From Cavenderia fasciculata (lineage: Eukaryota > Evosea > Eumycetozoa > Acytosteliales > Cavenderiaceae): DNA of 64,000 nucleotides. A program made the translations under genes and the position numbers. Below are positions 36,560 to 48,778 of the stretch, one piece after another. Where the stretch lies: assembly GCF_000203815.1 (NCBI RefSeq), contig NW_004457723.1, positions 124,001 through 188,000 of the forward strand, read 5' to 3'. A model generated the notes under the pieces. That model was given only the letters and a program-made list of their open reading frames with translations, ran no database searches and had not been told where the DNA came from. The number at the start of each line of letters is the position of its first letter. The first letter of the stretch is position 1.

Positions 36560-37023
36560 ATGTCCAATAATAATAATAATAACATTAATAGACCAATTTT
36601 ACAAGAACGTTCTAAACATGCAGTCGATTTAACCAACAACTACTTTCCCGAAGTTATCAATGAAGTAGAACAAAATATAAAGGAGCACGATGTTGTTGTC
36701 GTCGGTATGGCATACAATCCATTTGTCAAGAACATTAGAAAGGAATTGACTGATGCCGGTGTACCCTTTAAATACCTTGAATACGGTTCCTATTTCTCTG
36801 CTTGGGGTATGTATTAAATCTAATCAAACAAAAACAACTCAACTGATTTACTTATATATATATTACTTTAGACAAGAGATTAGCAATCAAGATGTGGTCT
36901 GGGTATCCAACCTTCCCACAAGTTTTTAAGAGCGGTGAATTGTTGGGTGGATATGATGTAGCAAGTGCATCCATCAAAGACGGATCATTCAAGAATTCAA
37001 CTCCAGAGAGTTCATCAAAATAA
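36560..37023 (+). CDS. Glutaredoxin-fold protein lacking active-site cysteines
   Basis: Exons 36560-36806 and 36872-37023 give 132 residues. The order is a helix, VVVVGMAYNPFVKNIRKELTDA, the strand PFKYLEYGSYF, KMWSGYPTFPQVFKSGELLGG, and a short tail. This is the glutaredoxin/thioredoxin layout: beta-strand, active site, helix, cis-Pro (YPTFPQVF) and GG turn. The usual C-P-Y/F-C/S active site is replaced by YNPF, so a thiol redox reaction is unlikely. The protein contains no cysteine at all. It may bind glutathione or partners as a noncatalytic fold. An unusual feature of an otherwise clean gene; the start is the first ATG after the ATA/ATT-rich leader. Confidence 0.8.
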
Positions 37024-37383
37024 ACTAATAAATAATCATCTTTGTAAATAACATATAAACATCAATCAAAAAAAGATCAATGGTTGGACAGATCTCGAGG
37101 GGGTTTTCATTGATAATTGAGTTCTTTTAAATTGCAGTACGAGACCTTGGAATTCCATATGTCCAATACCCAGAGACAACCCCGTTAAGAATTAAACATG
37201 GTTAACGATTATGGGTTGAGTGTTGCATGCGATCATCAGAACTGACAAACAAATTTGTCGACACGTATCACGCATTACGAAAAATTGTTGAAAATATCTT
37301 GGGACTTCGAACAGGTCGACTTGTTCAATTTCATTTGTTGTTGTAAAATAGATAGAGAGAGATAGAGAGATAGAGATAAGAGG
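37024..37383. other. Intergenic region with a candidate structured element
   Basis: This 360-base stretch is less AT-rich at about 37080-37320 than normal spacers here but has no ORF. The piece at 37177-37218 folds as a two-part stem (CAACCC with GGGTTG; GTTAA with TTAAC). No known RNA family is recognised. Confidence 0.4.
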
Positions 37384-38211
37384 ATGCCATACAGTGACTA
37401 CATTAATATTGATATGGGAGATGGATTGGTATGTGATACTTATGTATCATTACCAAAAGGATTGGAGGAAGGTAATAAGAAGAAGAGGGATGTACCAGCC
37501 ATCTTATTCTTGATGGATGCTATTGGATTACGTCCACGTATTGAAGAGATGGTAGATGTTATTGCTAGTCAGGGGTATTATGTAATTGCACCTAATCTAT
37601 TCTATCGAACTGGTAAACAACCAATGGTCGACAACTTACAAGAACTATTGGCACAAGGTCAGAGTGGTCGCGAGCAACTATTCACTCATCTACGTCCAAT
37701 TATGATGAGTCTCAAACCAGAATCTATCATGGAAGATATTGGTAAGTGGATTGGCTATATTGACCGACAAACTGAACATGGAGTCGTACCAAATGCACCC
37801 ATTGGTGTAGTTGGGTATTGTATGGGTGGTACCAATGCTTTCAGAGCATCTGCTATCTATCCCGATAGAATTGTTGCAGTTGCTAGTTTCCATGGTGGCA
37901 ATCTTGTAACTGACCAAACCAACTCTCCCCATCTTTCAGCCTCCAAGGTCAAAGCTGAACTCTATTTCGGACATGCTGACAATGACCATTCTATCGGGCC
38001 ACAACAAATAGCCACCCTTGAAAAGACACTTACCGATGCCAACATCAAATACACCTCTGAAGTATACCAAGGTGCTGCACACGGATACACCATGAAAGAT
38101 ACTGTCATGTACAACGAAGCAGGTGAAAAGAGACATTGGGTAGCTTTAACTGATTTATTAACTAGAGTATTTAAACAACCACAACAACAACAACAACAAT
38201 CTCGTTCATAA
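37384..38211 (+). CDS. Dienelactone hydrolase family protein
   Basis: One exon of 275 residues with an alpha/beta-hydrolase layout of the dienelactone hydrolase (DLH) family. The nucleophile elbow is GYCMGG with Cys near residue 146, as in DLH rather than the common Ser. The Asp is in NDHSIG near 200 and the His in AAHGYTM near 232, completing a Cys-Asp-His triad. The substrate is unknown; family members cleave cyclic esters or related ester bonds. A polyQ run precedes the stop. No signal peptide, so it is presumably cytosolic. The ATG at 37384 follows a GATAGAGA-rich leader. Length fits bacterial and fungal homologues (about 240-280). Confidence 0.9.
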   Translation: MPYSDYINIDMGDGLVCDTYVSLPKGLEEGNKKKRDVPAILFLMDAIGLRPRIEEMVDVIASQGYYVIAPNLFYRTGKQPMVDNLQELLAQGQSGREQLFTHLRPIMMSLKPESIMEDIGKWIGYIDRQTEHGVVPNAPIGVVGYCMGGTNAFRASAIYPDRIVAVASFHGGNLVTDQTNSPHLSASKVKAELYFGHADNDHSIGPQQIATLEKTLTDANIKYTSEVYQGAAHGYTMKDTVMYNEAGEKRHWVALTDLLTRVFKQPQQQQQQSRS

Positions 38212-38473
38212 CATTTATATATCTAAATCAAATAAATACATACATAATATATATTGTACAAATATTGTATACTATCACATTACTTTGTTATCTTTGCAAA
38301 ATGTACATAATATTAAAAAAAATATAAACGCGAACGAGTCTCAGAGATGTCCTGTCAGTTTGTGAAAGTACTACTTTCATTTTAATATTATTTGTAATAA
38401 TAGCATAGCACTTCTTTTCAGAGGATAGAAGAGTGCATACATACATACATACATACATACATAGGATAGAAAG
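38212..38473. other. Spacer with CATA microsatellite
   Basis: AT-rich spacer. About seven CATA units lie at 38436-38463, directly upstream of the RNase start codon. Confidence 0.6.
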
Positions 38474-41400
38474 ATGTTGACAGTCAGATCAGCATTGTTA
38501 AAGAGTTGTTGTACATCGATGGGTGGTGCAACAAGATATTATACAACCTCGATTCATCAAACATTATCTACTTCAACTTCTCCTTCTCCTTCTCCATCTC
38601 CATCTCCTTCAACGACAGCAACACCAACACAAATAGTAGTACAATCAAAAACTCAAAAAGAGAGTATAGTTATAGAATATGGGTTACCAGATAGATACGA
38701 TATATTTAAAGAAAAGATGATGAAAGTTGCTAAAGAAGGCAAAAAGAAACGATCTGAAATCAAGGAATTATTTACAAGCCCTTTATTATCGGAACATTTA
38801 CTATTGGAGCAAGGAAATACTCTATTCGATCATATTATAGAGAGACAATGGAAAAGAGAACATGGAGACAAAAAGAAACGACCAATGTTTGAATATGCAA
38901 AGATGAGTCCAAAGAAACACGATATCGTCGCTTGGTACAAGGATATATCACGATCAGTCCACTATGGCATCGTGATTGACGGATCACCGGGCTCATTCTC
39001 ATTGGCAGTCGATTTACATCAAAGTCGTTTATCATTCAAAGAAGATGCCATCATCATGGTCTTTCCAACACACAATTCCCAATTCTTGGCTGAAATGAAT
39101 GATAATTTAAAAAGAGTTCAATCAACTCTTGATTCACTTCAACAACAACAAAGAAGAGGAGGAAATCAACAACCAAAAGAAGAACAAAAAGAGGAACAAA
39201 AAGAAGAACAAAAGGATGACACTGGATCCAACAAACACTCATTAGAATACAAATTAGATTTACCAGCTGATTTGGTTGAAGCGTTAAGATTATTGAATGA
39301 ATCAGGGTATAAACATGACTCACAACCAATGTTTAAATACGATAGATCATTGTATCAAGAATTTAGTCTACCTCAAATGACTGGACACACATTTTTCAGA
39401 GGTCAACCTTTGACCCATGACTTGGTGCATTTGGATTTAGTGCCTATTAAAAGTGCAGCTAAATTTTTAATGGAGTCTCCTAAATGTGACCGTATCATTA
39501 GCGAGGGGATCCAATCGAATATTTGGAATGAAGTATTGTATTATATAGGAATGAACTTTTATCTCGGTCGTGAAAGCACCCATTTTCTATTGACATCTGC
39601 TAAAGAGTTTACTTGTTACTCTCCCAATCGATGCAGCAAACTCACTCAAATCCAAAGCACGTTGACTGCCGTCTCGCTAGAGACTGACCGAAACATATTC
39701 ATTGCTTATTGTCTTGAATACCTCGAACGCAGGTTCCCAAGTATCCGATCAAGACCCTCCACCAAACAACACAAGAGTGCCAAATTCCCACTCATACAGA
39801 ATCACACCACTTTTACCGATGAGCACGGTGTCCCTCTCCCACCACAATTCAATCGATCTTTTATAACATTAAAAGAAACTCTCAAAGAATTCCTCATTAT
39901 GCCACATTTCAATAACCTTTTCAACTCAATTGCAAAAAGATTATTAAAACCAATGCGACTCAGGTAAATACTAAATCAAAACAAATAATAAGAATACAAC
40001 ATTAATATTAATGTTTATTTTTAATTTATTTTTAGGAGTACAACTGATAATCCAAAAATACAGGCATTGTTGGAATTTTTGGACGATCCAAATCAATCAT
40101 TGGAAACTATACCAAAACCAGAGATAGTTGAAGGAGTAGAGGGAGAGGAGGATGAAAAGGTAGTTGTTAAAGATCCAGTATATATCAATAGAAATTCTAT
40201 TCATTCACATACAAGAAAAATGGAATCCTATTCAAATCATGGAGTATTGCCAAAATTATCTGGATTCAAACATAAACCAATCGTTGGAAATGAAGGTAGA
40301 AGAGTAATTAAAAGTCAATCATTTGCAATTGATAATGAAAGTACAAGGGATGTAGATGACGCAGTTGGTGTGATAAAGGTTGGTGATGACTATCATTTCC
40401 TTGTACATGTTTCTGATGTTTCTGACATTGTATTACCCGATACAAAAGTAGATAGAGTTGGTTTGCTTCGATCTAGTAGTATCTATCTCAAGGATAGAGT
40501 AGCTTGGATGTTACCAGAAGACATTACATTGCATGCTAGTTTGACACCTGGTAGACAAAACAAAGCAATGACATTCCAATTCAAGTTGAACAAAGAGACT
40601 GGAGCCATTGAAGAATACGATATCTACCCATCAATAGTAGAGAATGTCGTCAGAGCAACCTATGATCAAGTAGACGACTTTTTCGCCGGTGGTAACAACC
40701 ACTCCATTACAAAAGAGCAAGGTGACCAACTCCACCTTCTACACAGTATATTGGAGAGAAAACAAAAAGAACGTATAAAGGATATTTATTGGGGTGTTGA
40801 AAGTTCAGATTTTACCTACAACTCACGACTTGGTAAATACGAATTTAAAGATCGTTCATCTGGACACGGTCAATTGTTAGTGTCAGAGATGGCCATCACT
40901 GCCAATAATGTAGCAGCACTTTATTGTCGTGTCAACAAAATACCAGTACCTAATCGGTACCAATCCGAGCCAGACATTAATCTCTTCCCCTATGAAGACT
41001 ACTCCAACATCTATCATCCACAAGCAGTCAATTTTGCAATGATCAATTACGCCACCACATCTGAAATCACACCCTCTAAAAGAGGACATTTCTCACTAGG
41101 TCTACAAGACTATACTTGGGCAACCTCACCTATTCGTAGATACTCTGATATCATCACTCACAGACAAATCAAACATTTCATTACCCACAAATCACTTTTC
41201 TATCAATTACTTGAAGTTCAACACATGTCATCAATTATTAATTTAAATACAAAACAAATTAGTTCTATTGATAGTCAAAGGTAAATAGAAAATAGAAATA
41301 TAGAAAATTAATATTAATATTAATATTTATTTTTCTTTTTTTGTAGAACAAGATTATTTGAAGCGGAGTATTTCTTACAAGAAGGAATCAATACATTTAA

Positions 41401-41605
41401 TGGATTAATGTTACCACCTTTAAATGATAGTTATACTAAACAAAGATTCTTGTTACCAGAGTATGGAATCATGGCAGTGACCAAAGGTCTTCCAGAAGAC
41501 CAATACATCCAAAATGATAAACCCTACAAAATCTATGGTTTCTATGAACATGGTCAAACTAAATTTGGTGTAATTGATCAAGAAACAAATAAAGTTTTGA
41601 TGTAA
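38474..41605 (+). CDS. Mitochondrial RNase II/R-type 3'-5' exoribonuclease (RNB domain)
   Basis: Exons 38474-39963, 40036-41280 and 41347-41605 give 997 residues. The N-terminus (MLTVRSALLKSCCTSMGGATRYYTTS) fits a mitochondrial presequence, followed by a Ser/Pro repeat. The RNB domain begins near 590: SFAIDNESTRDVDDAVGVI keeps all four metal-binding Asp of RNase II (D..6..D.DD). Further landmarks are HVSDVSD, YLKDRVAWMLPED and TWATSPIRRYSDIITHRQ near the RNB end. No S1 domain is obvious at the C-terminus. Family members degrade RNA from the 3' end; the organellar examples (fungal Dss1) work with a helicase in the mitochondrial degradosome. The long divergent N-terminal half resembles that of Dss1. 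Location and role are inferred. Confidence 0.88.
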
Positions 41606-41670
41606 CCATAAATCAAAATAACTTATTAAATATTTTTAATTATTATTATTATTTTATTATTATTTTATTT

Positions 41671-43155
41671 CTATTTCTTTCCTTCTAATTCATTCATTTT
41701 TTTTGTTGCTTGTTCAGCTTCATCTTTACGACCAAGAGCTTCAAGAGCTTGAGCTCTTCTAAAGTAACCTTTTGGCCAAGATGGAGCCAATTCTATTGAT
41801 TTATCGGCATCCATTAATGCTTCGACATAGTTTTTGAGGTTATAGTGACATGCTGATTTGTTACTGTATAAAATATGTGCTATAGATTCTGGTTGTTTAG
41901 AGGTTGATGATGCAGCCTTTACTTCTGCAGTTACATCTTCAACATCGATAGCCAATTGATACCAATTGAGTGCGATTTCATATTCACCACGTCTAAATGC
42001 TGTGTTTCCATTGTCTTTGAGTGCGTCTGGTGTTGCTTTGGAAGCAGCAGAGTTGAGCTTGTTGTTTCCACCCCTTACGGTTATTGCCAACTGCCGATGC
42101 GCTGTCTTTGCCAGCTTGGTATGGTGTTGCGTCCAACTTGCAACTGGCCAACATCTCTTCGAGTGTTTTGTTCTTTTTCTTGACTGCCATAACACGTGGT
42201 GTCTCACCATCAGCATCCATCTTGAGCACAACACCCTTGTCAACCATAGCTTTGATCAAAACAATATTTTCACTATCTACACAAATATGTAATGGAGTTA
42301 CTCCCTCTCTTGCAACTGCATTTACATTTGCTCCCAATTTAATTAATTCTAATGCCAATAATGTATTTCCGTATGCTAAATCGAAAACAAACAAATAAAA
42401 GGAATATTAATTATCTTTTCTTTTTTTTTTTTTTGATGTATCTATTTATCTTTTTTACTTTCTTCCTACTTACCACAAGCAAGATGTAATGGAGTCATAT
42501 CATTTTCATCTAAAGATTCTAATAACTTTGGTTCCTTTTTAACGAGGATATCGATGATTTGAAGTGACTCTTTGGAGACACCACAGGCACTGTGGAGGAC
42601 AGAGCCGGCAACAGTCTTTTCAGTCGAGATTTTGCAATTGGCTTCGACCAAACGTTTGACAACTTGAGTGTCTTTCGAGAGCACTGCAAGATGTAGTGCG
42701 GTGAATCCTTCCTTGGAGACAACGTCGAGATTGCATTTTCTGGCAATCAACTCTAATGCCAAATGAGTGTGAGACAACTTGATGGCGAGCATCAATGGAG
42801 TGTACCCTGAAAAATCAATGGCATCAATGTTGGCACCATTCTCTAACAACAAGTTAAATGTAACTTGACTACCTGAATGACATGCAAAGTGTAATGCAGT
42901 ACGTCCGTTGGCGTCGTGTTGGTTAATAAGACGTTCACGCTTTGTAGCGTCTTCCAATGTCTCTTTAATGTTGTTGGTCTTGCTGTTGGCACAGTCGTCC
43001 AAGAATTGTTGAACGTCATCGTCAATCTTTGATCTCTGTAGCTTGCCTTGAGCAATTGCCATCTTTAACTCTTCTTCGTCCATATCGTCAATCGACTTTT
43101 CGACTGGTTGAGCCTTGTTTGCTGATGCTGTTGTTCCTTTATTTGATTTTCCCAT
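41671..43155 (-). pseudogene. Ankyrin-repeat/TPR protein with one extra base (possibly intact gene)
   Basis: Minus-strand exons 42474-43155 and 41671-42375. Residues 1-~330 hold ankyrin repeats (NGRTALHFACHSGSQVTFNL; SGYTPLMLAIKLSHT; EGFTALHLAVLSK; MTPLHLACAYGNTLLALELI). The C-terminal ~130 residues are a three-motif TPR domain with Hsp70/Hsp90 carboxylate-clamp residues (LKDNGNTAF, LYSNKSA, PKGYFRRAQ). The two parts are in different frames; a GGGG run at 42071-42074 is the junction. Removing one G gives RKGGNNKLNSAASK and a continuous 461-residue protein; total exon length is one base over a multiple of three. It is probably a functional gene with a sequencing error. The frame extends upstream to an ATG at 43260; the start at 43155 (MGKSNKGT) is preferred. 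Confidence 0.75.
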
Positions 43156-43962
43156 TCTTATCTTTGTATATCTATCTATCTTATCTACTTCTATACTAGT
43201 ATTCCGACCGACAACAAACAAGTAAGAGATCTTCAAACCCCCACACATCCCATACTTCATTCGTTTCGTGCTCTATGAGAAAAAATTAAAAAAACAAAAA
43301 TAAGCACTCTCAAAGCGAAACACACGAAATTTCATTGTGTACGTAAACACTGAATGAATAATAGAAGGAAGGGATAAAAAACATATATAGTATATTATAG
43401 TATATTATAGTATATTATATTATACTTTGAAGTAACCCAACCAACCAATCATATAATTTGAAATATTATTTCGGAATTTAACTTTAAAGTTTTAATTAAA
43501 TTCATTTATCTCCTCTTTGTTTGAAAAGTAATATAACAACAATAAGTAGTATTGGTAAACATATTCATTCTTGGATCTTGTATTGAGAGAGAGGGAGGGA
43601 GTATATTTGAATATATATTTATTTATAGATATAGATATATATATATCCGTTTCATTCGGTTATTGCATAAAGAGAGAGAGACCTTAAGGTGAAGAACACG
43701 ATATCTTCGTTTTGTGATCATGCAAACCCAAGGAAAAGTGAAATTTTGTTGGTGAATCACCCCCTCATCCCCACCTCCACTCTTACTCTCTGTCTGTCTC
43801 TCTCTGTTGTGATTCTTTTCATTCTTTATTTGCTAGAGCCGATATCCCCCAATCCTATTTATTCATTTAGTTTGTAGCAGCAGAGTTAAAGCTTTACTCA
43901 TTTGTTATTTGTTGTTGTTGTAATTATCAACAATATAGTAGAGGAATTATAGACAAGACAAG
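43156..43962. other. 807-base divergent intergenic region
   Basis: Region between the ankyrin-TPR and SHMT start codons. It holds TATAGTATATTA repeats (about 43385-43425), GA runs (about 43584-43600) and C/T-rich leader. No ORF, RNA gene or known site was seen beyond likely promoters. Confidence 0.5.
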
Positions 43963-45565
43963 ATGTTGCAAGCAACTACCAAATCATTACTTCCAAATGC
44001 TGCAAGATATATGTTTAGATCATTTGCTTCTTCCAAAAAGCCATTTGTAAGCAAGAAAGAAAGAAAGAAAGAGAGAGAAAGAGAATAGAATGATAGAATG
44101 ACTAACTTTCTTTAAATGAAATGTATCAATCATCGATAATGTAATGTTATAATTAGGGAATTACAACAATCAAAGAATCAGATCCACAAGTATACACTTT
44201 AATCAAAGAAGAAAAGGAAAGACAATTCCATGGATTAGAATTAATTGCTTCAGAAGTATGTCGACAAAAAGAGACAGATAACATACTCTATTATATTAAG
44301 CTTATCTATCTTTCTTCATTTTATTTCTCTAGAATTTCACATCAAGAGCAGTAATGGAAGCAATTGGATCATGTTTTACAAATAAATATGCAGAGGGATT
44401 ACCAGGAGCAAGATATTATGGTGGTAATGAGGTTGTTGATAGATTAGAGAACCTTTGTATTGAACGTGCATTGGCAACCTATGGATTGGATCCAAAAGAG
44501 TGGGGTGTCAATGTACAACCATATTCAGGCAGTACAGCCAACTTTGCAGCATTCACGGGTCTGTTGCGTCCACACGACCGTATCATGGGTTTGGATCTGC
44601 CATCTGGAGGCCATTTGACACACGGTTACCAGACCGACAAGAAAAAGATCTCGGCGACATCGATCTTTTTCGAATCGATGCCATACCAAGTCGGCAGCAA
44701 CGGCTACGTCGACTATGACCGTATGGAGGCCAACGCCGCACTCTTCCGTCCCAAGTTGTTGATTGCCGGTGCATCGGCATACCCCCGTGAATGGGACTAT
44801 GAGCGTATGCGTAAGATTGCCGACAAGCACGGCGCATACTTGCTCTGCGATATGGCCCATATCTCTGGCTTGGTGGCTGGCGGTCAAGCCGTGTCGCCAT
44901 TCACCTACTGCGACGTTGTCACCACCACCACCCACAAGACCTTGCGTGGTCCACGTGCAGGCCTCATCTTTTTCCGTAAGCGTGACGATCTCGACACCAA
45001 GATCAACTTTGCAGTCTTCCCATCGTGTCAAGGTGGCCCACACGAAAACACGATTGCCGGTATCGCCGTCGCACTCGGTGAAGCCAAGTCTTCAGAGTTC
45101 AAGAGCTACGCAGGCCAAGTGCGTCGCAACGCCGCTGCCATGGCCACCGCCCTCAAGCAACGTGGCTACTCGATGGTCACCGACGGCACCGACAACCATC
45201 TCGTACTCTGGGATCTCCGTCCACAAGGTATCACTGGCAGCAAGATTGAAAAGGCATGCGACGAAGCTGCCATCACTGTCAACAAGAACGCCGTCTATGG
45301 CGACACCAACGCCATTGCCCCAGGTGGCGTGCGTCTTGGCGCTCCAGCCCTCACCTCGCGTGGTCTCACTGAAAAGGATTTCGAAAAGGTCGTCGAATTC
45401 TTGGACCGTGTCGTCAAAATCTCAATCGCCATCCAAGACAAGGTTGGAAAGAAAATGCCAGACTTCCAAAGAGCTATTGCCGATTCAAACGAACTCAAGG
45501 AATTGAAAAAGGATGTTCAAGCCTTTTCAAAACAATTTAATATGCCAGGTATTGAGGATTTTTAA
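43963..45565 (+). CDS. shmt: Serine hydroxymethyltransferase, mitochondrial form
   Basis: Exons 43963-44046, 44157-44255 and 44333-45565 give 471 residues. The short first exon encodes a basic, acid-free N-terminus ([23 protein letters not shown]) that fits a mitochondrial presequence. The fold-type I PLP enzyme is complete: YPGSR-like region ([13 protein letters not shown]), [33 protein letters not shown], and the PLP-Lys motif [14 protein letters not shown] with Lys near 262. It interconverts serine plus tetrahydrofolate with glycine plus methylene-THF. Exon 3 is GC-rich with optimised codons, a sign of high expression. Length equals typical SHMT (about 470). No damage seen. Confidence 0.96.
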
Positions 45566-46283
45566 AAACCAAACACATAGCATAGCATAACATAACATAA
45601 CATAATAACCTATACACCCTTCATTTTTAAAATATTATACAACTTTCGAATTATTAAATGATTAATTGTTTAAAAAAACATCGCGCATCAATCAAAACAA
45701 ATATCAAAATCAATTCAAAAAAAAATATTTTTAATATCATTTATTATTATTATTATATAACAACCATTTCTTTTTTGTTTTAGATAGATAGATTAGTCCA
45801 TTTAGATTGCCATTTATTAATAATAGAAAGAAAGAGAGAAAGTCCTGTGTATTATTATTATTTCCATTTGTTTTTTCACTAACATTCTTTTTCTATTTTG
45901 TTTTGTTTTGTTTTGTTTTGTTTGGGGATCAATCAATTTAAAATAATCTATTCTAACACTTATTAATTCTATAGAATATTATGAAGACGAGCCACAAGAT
46001 CTTGCCAAGTAAGAAAAAAAGAAAATACCTGTAAAAGAAAAAAAGAAAACTAAAGATTATGTAAACTTAATGGATTGTATAGACAATACAATATTATATT
46101 TGGAATTGAATAGAGAGATGGATAGATAAAATAAATAAATAGATAGATGTAGATAATTTTATTATGATTTAAAACATGGTAGGGGAGGGGACCCTTTTGA
46201 TCCCTCTTGAGGGTATTTTTACAAGTTTGTTGGTATTTTTTGGTTTGATTAAAAAAAAAATGATCATTTGTATCTTTTAAGCT
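45566..46283. other. Converging intergenic region, nothing recognised
   Basis: A 718-base spacer between two converging genes. It has homopolymers, TTTTG repeats (about 45897-45925) and GATA runs. No ORF or RNA gene was seen. Confidence 0.5.
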
Positions 46284-48345
46284 CTAAGATAAATGAATAT
46301 CCGCCATGGATACTAACTGATCAGTTGACATTTCTATGTTGTTGTCTTTGTTTTCATTATTATTAATATTACTGTTTTCGGTTTTCTTATTTGTTGTATG
46401 TGAAATATGATGATTATTATTGCTGGTTTGTTTCTTTTTGATGGTGTTGGAAGTGGTACCACTTTGGATTTTATAAACCTTTGATAGAGATTTAATGATT
46501 TTTCTATTTGATTCTGTAAGATCTAGTAATAGTCTATGATTCAATCGTTCATAATCACGATAGAACCATAACGCTAGAAATAGAGTTGAAACTGTATAGA
46601 TGGCAAATATTTTTCTACATTTACCTATAAATTGAAATTTGGCTTGAATGATATCACTTGCTGTTGATGTGTTGATATATACAGATTCATCAACCCAACT
46701 AGTCGGCAGTATCATTGATAATATAAAATCGGGTACTATATCTATGATATAACTTGATGATGGTGACATACTATTATGATTTAATACAACTCTTTCTACA
46801 AATAGATTAACTACCAAACCAATATAAAGTGGTATTCTTGATGAACTTGTTCTTTTATGTGAAGTTATTAAAAATATCTAAAATAAATTAAATTAGAATA
46901 GATTAATAAATAAATGATTTTGATTATTAATATTATTCTTTTTATACATACAAAAAAGATTGTTACAAGATAATAAATTAAAGATTTTGCATCAATAAAT
47001 TCAAATAATATTAAATTTGAAAGATTATGAATACCATCCAAGATATTAATAATCAATTTGTGTCCTTGAACAATGGTTTCTTGTGACTCTAGCAAATCTT
47101 TTTGTTTTGATATAAATGAATCTGTTAGTTCACCAAGTCCATTGAGATCTGAAATGGTGTCTTTTTGAAGTCCCAATAAATCCATTTGATTTTTAATTGA
47201 TTCCAATGTATTTGTTGCTATTGAAGATGCACTATCTTTAATTCTCAATAATAAATCTAATGACTTGAAAAATAAAACAAAATAAATTAATTAAATATGA
47301 TTTGTGATACCTAACATATGTGTTCATACCATTTTTGAATTTTGTTGATATTCTTCAGATAATTTCTTTTGTTCTTTTGATAATTCATCTTGTTTTACAG
47401 ATGTTTCTCTCATTGAATCTTTTATATCCTCAGAGGTAGAGGTAATCTTGTTTAAATAATCCATTGATTGTTCTATTTGTAATTTCATTGATTGCTGAGT
47501 ATTGGATAATTTTTGTTGTGCAATATTTGATTGATCCCTAGAATAGATTAGAAGAGAGAGGAGGTTTGTTAAATAAACTATAAATATATAGATTTTAAAA
47601 TTAATTTTGATTTCATACATTGATTCTTCAAGTTGAAGAGAATGAAGATGAATTGATTTCATAGAGTTTAATGTTTCAACAGTTGAATGAACCAATTCAT
47701 TGACAGCTTCTTCAGTTCTAGATTGAAACAATTCACTCATCAGATAATAACAAATGTTTTCGGTTGATATATAAAAGTTGGTGTATGTCATATAGGCAGT
47801 TTCACTCATCGATCTTGTACAATCTTGAACTGTCATTTCTTTTGAACATAAATAAGTCTTCATTCCAGATTTCTCCAAATGACTATAGGGTAAACACAAG
47901 AGGAAAATGAAAAGAGTCAGTTTGGGAGAGCTTGAACACAAGTATATTTATCATATATAAATAAACATACCAATTTGCCAATTGAACAGCCAGTTTACTT
48001 CTGGCATTATCATCCATTCCTTTACATCCATTTTGAAGTGACATCATACATTCTTCCCAACACCTATTTCTTTTTGAATTCTGAATGATTGTTTCCAATG
48101 CATCTAGATAGATACAAGATAGAGATATTAAAATAAAGTAAAAGTAAGTATATTGAATTCAAGTTGGTGTATTGTATATAATATTAATATTTACCTTTGC
48201 CTTTGATAGCTCTGTCATTCGATTTGTTATCAATTTCAAATGTTGGGAACAAAGAGAATGATTGTGATTGACCTACCAACAACAATAAAGACAACAATAA
48301 AGACAATAAAAGTAATGTCAAAGTTGATACACTGTTGGTGACCAT
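46284..48345 (-). CDS. gex1: GEX1/Brambleberry/Kar5-type nuclear-fusion membrane protein
   Basis: Six minus-strand exons (48195-48345, 47971-48103, 47619-47882, 47330-47537, 46952-47263, 46284-46877) join in phase to give 553 residues. A Leu-rich signal peptide comes first (LTLLLLSLLLSLLLLVG). A Cys-rich domain follows: NRCWEECMMSLQNGC, then ANCHLEKSG, YLCSKEMTVQDCTRSM and ENICYYL. This spacing and the W-x-x-C...C...L-A...NC pattern match the KAR5/GEX1/Brambleberry family. The middle is coiled coil (SMDQSNIAQQKLSNTQQSM). Membrane segments lie near the end (YYLVTIFFIFLITS, IPLYIGLVVNLFVERVV, FAIYTVSTLFLALWFY), after KRTSSSRIPLY as in GEX1. These proteins act at the nuclear envelope in karyogamy in yeast, plants, fish and protists. 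The role in this amoeba's zygote is inferred. Confidence 0.85.
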
Positions 48346-48778
48346 CTCTTGTTATAAACTATTTGTTATTAATATTTGTATTACACATAAATATAATGAT
48401 GAAAAATGATATATTACTTCTAAGAATTCGATCATGATTGTTTTTATTTATTTCATTTTGGAATGCTTGTTATGGTTGATTGATGAACTTTCTTTCAGTT
48501 TAACTCGCGAGCAATAATAATGCACTAGAAAGAGAGCGATCGTATTTACTGTACAAAGGAAACATATATATAGTGTGCAGGTCTTGGTGTGTGGAAGATG
48601 ATAAGGAGAGAAAGGTCAAATTAATATTTAATTTAATTTTATTTTAACTATATATAGTTAAAGATTTAAATATAAAAGTATAACTAGTGGATGATAGTTA
48701 TTGAATTTACAAGTTTAAGTTTGGTCTATAAATAATGGCCCAAACATCACTGGTGATGTACTACTACATTCATTAAAA
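48346..48778. other. Divergent intergenic region
   Basis: A 433-base spacer between the GEX1 and KCTD genes. AT-rich with short T/A runs; no gene or RNA was recognised. Presumably holds both promoters. Confidence 0.5.

Noticed and set aside
37080-37330. 5S rRNA or box C/D snoRNA
   Set aside because: The sequence does not match 5S, and although a TGATGA occurs on the minus strand no CTGA box sits at the right place.
44525-45506. 172-residue minus and 247-residue plus frames inside SHMT
   Set aside because: Shadows in the GC-rich, codon-biased SHMT exon; no protein features.
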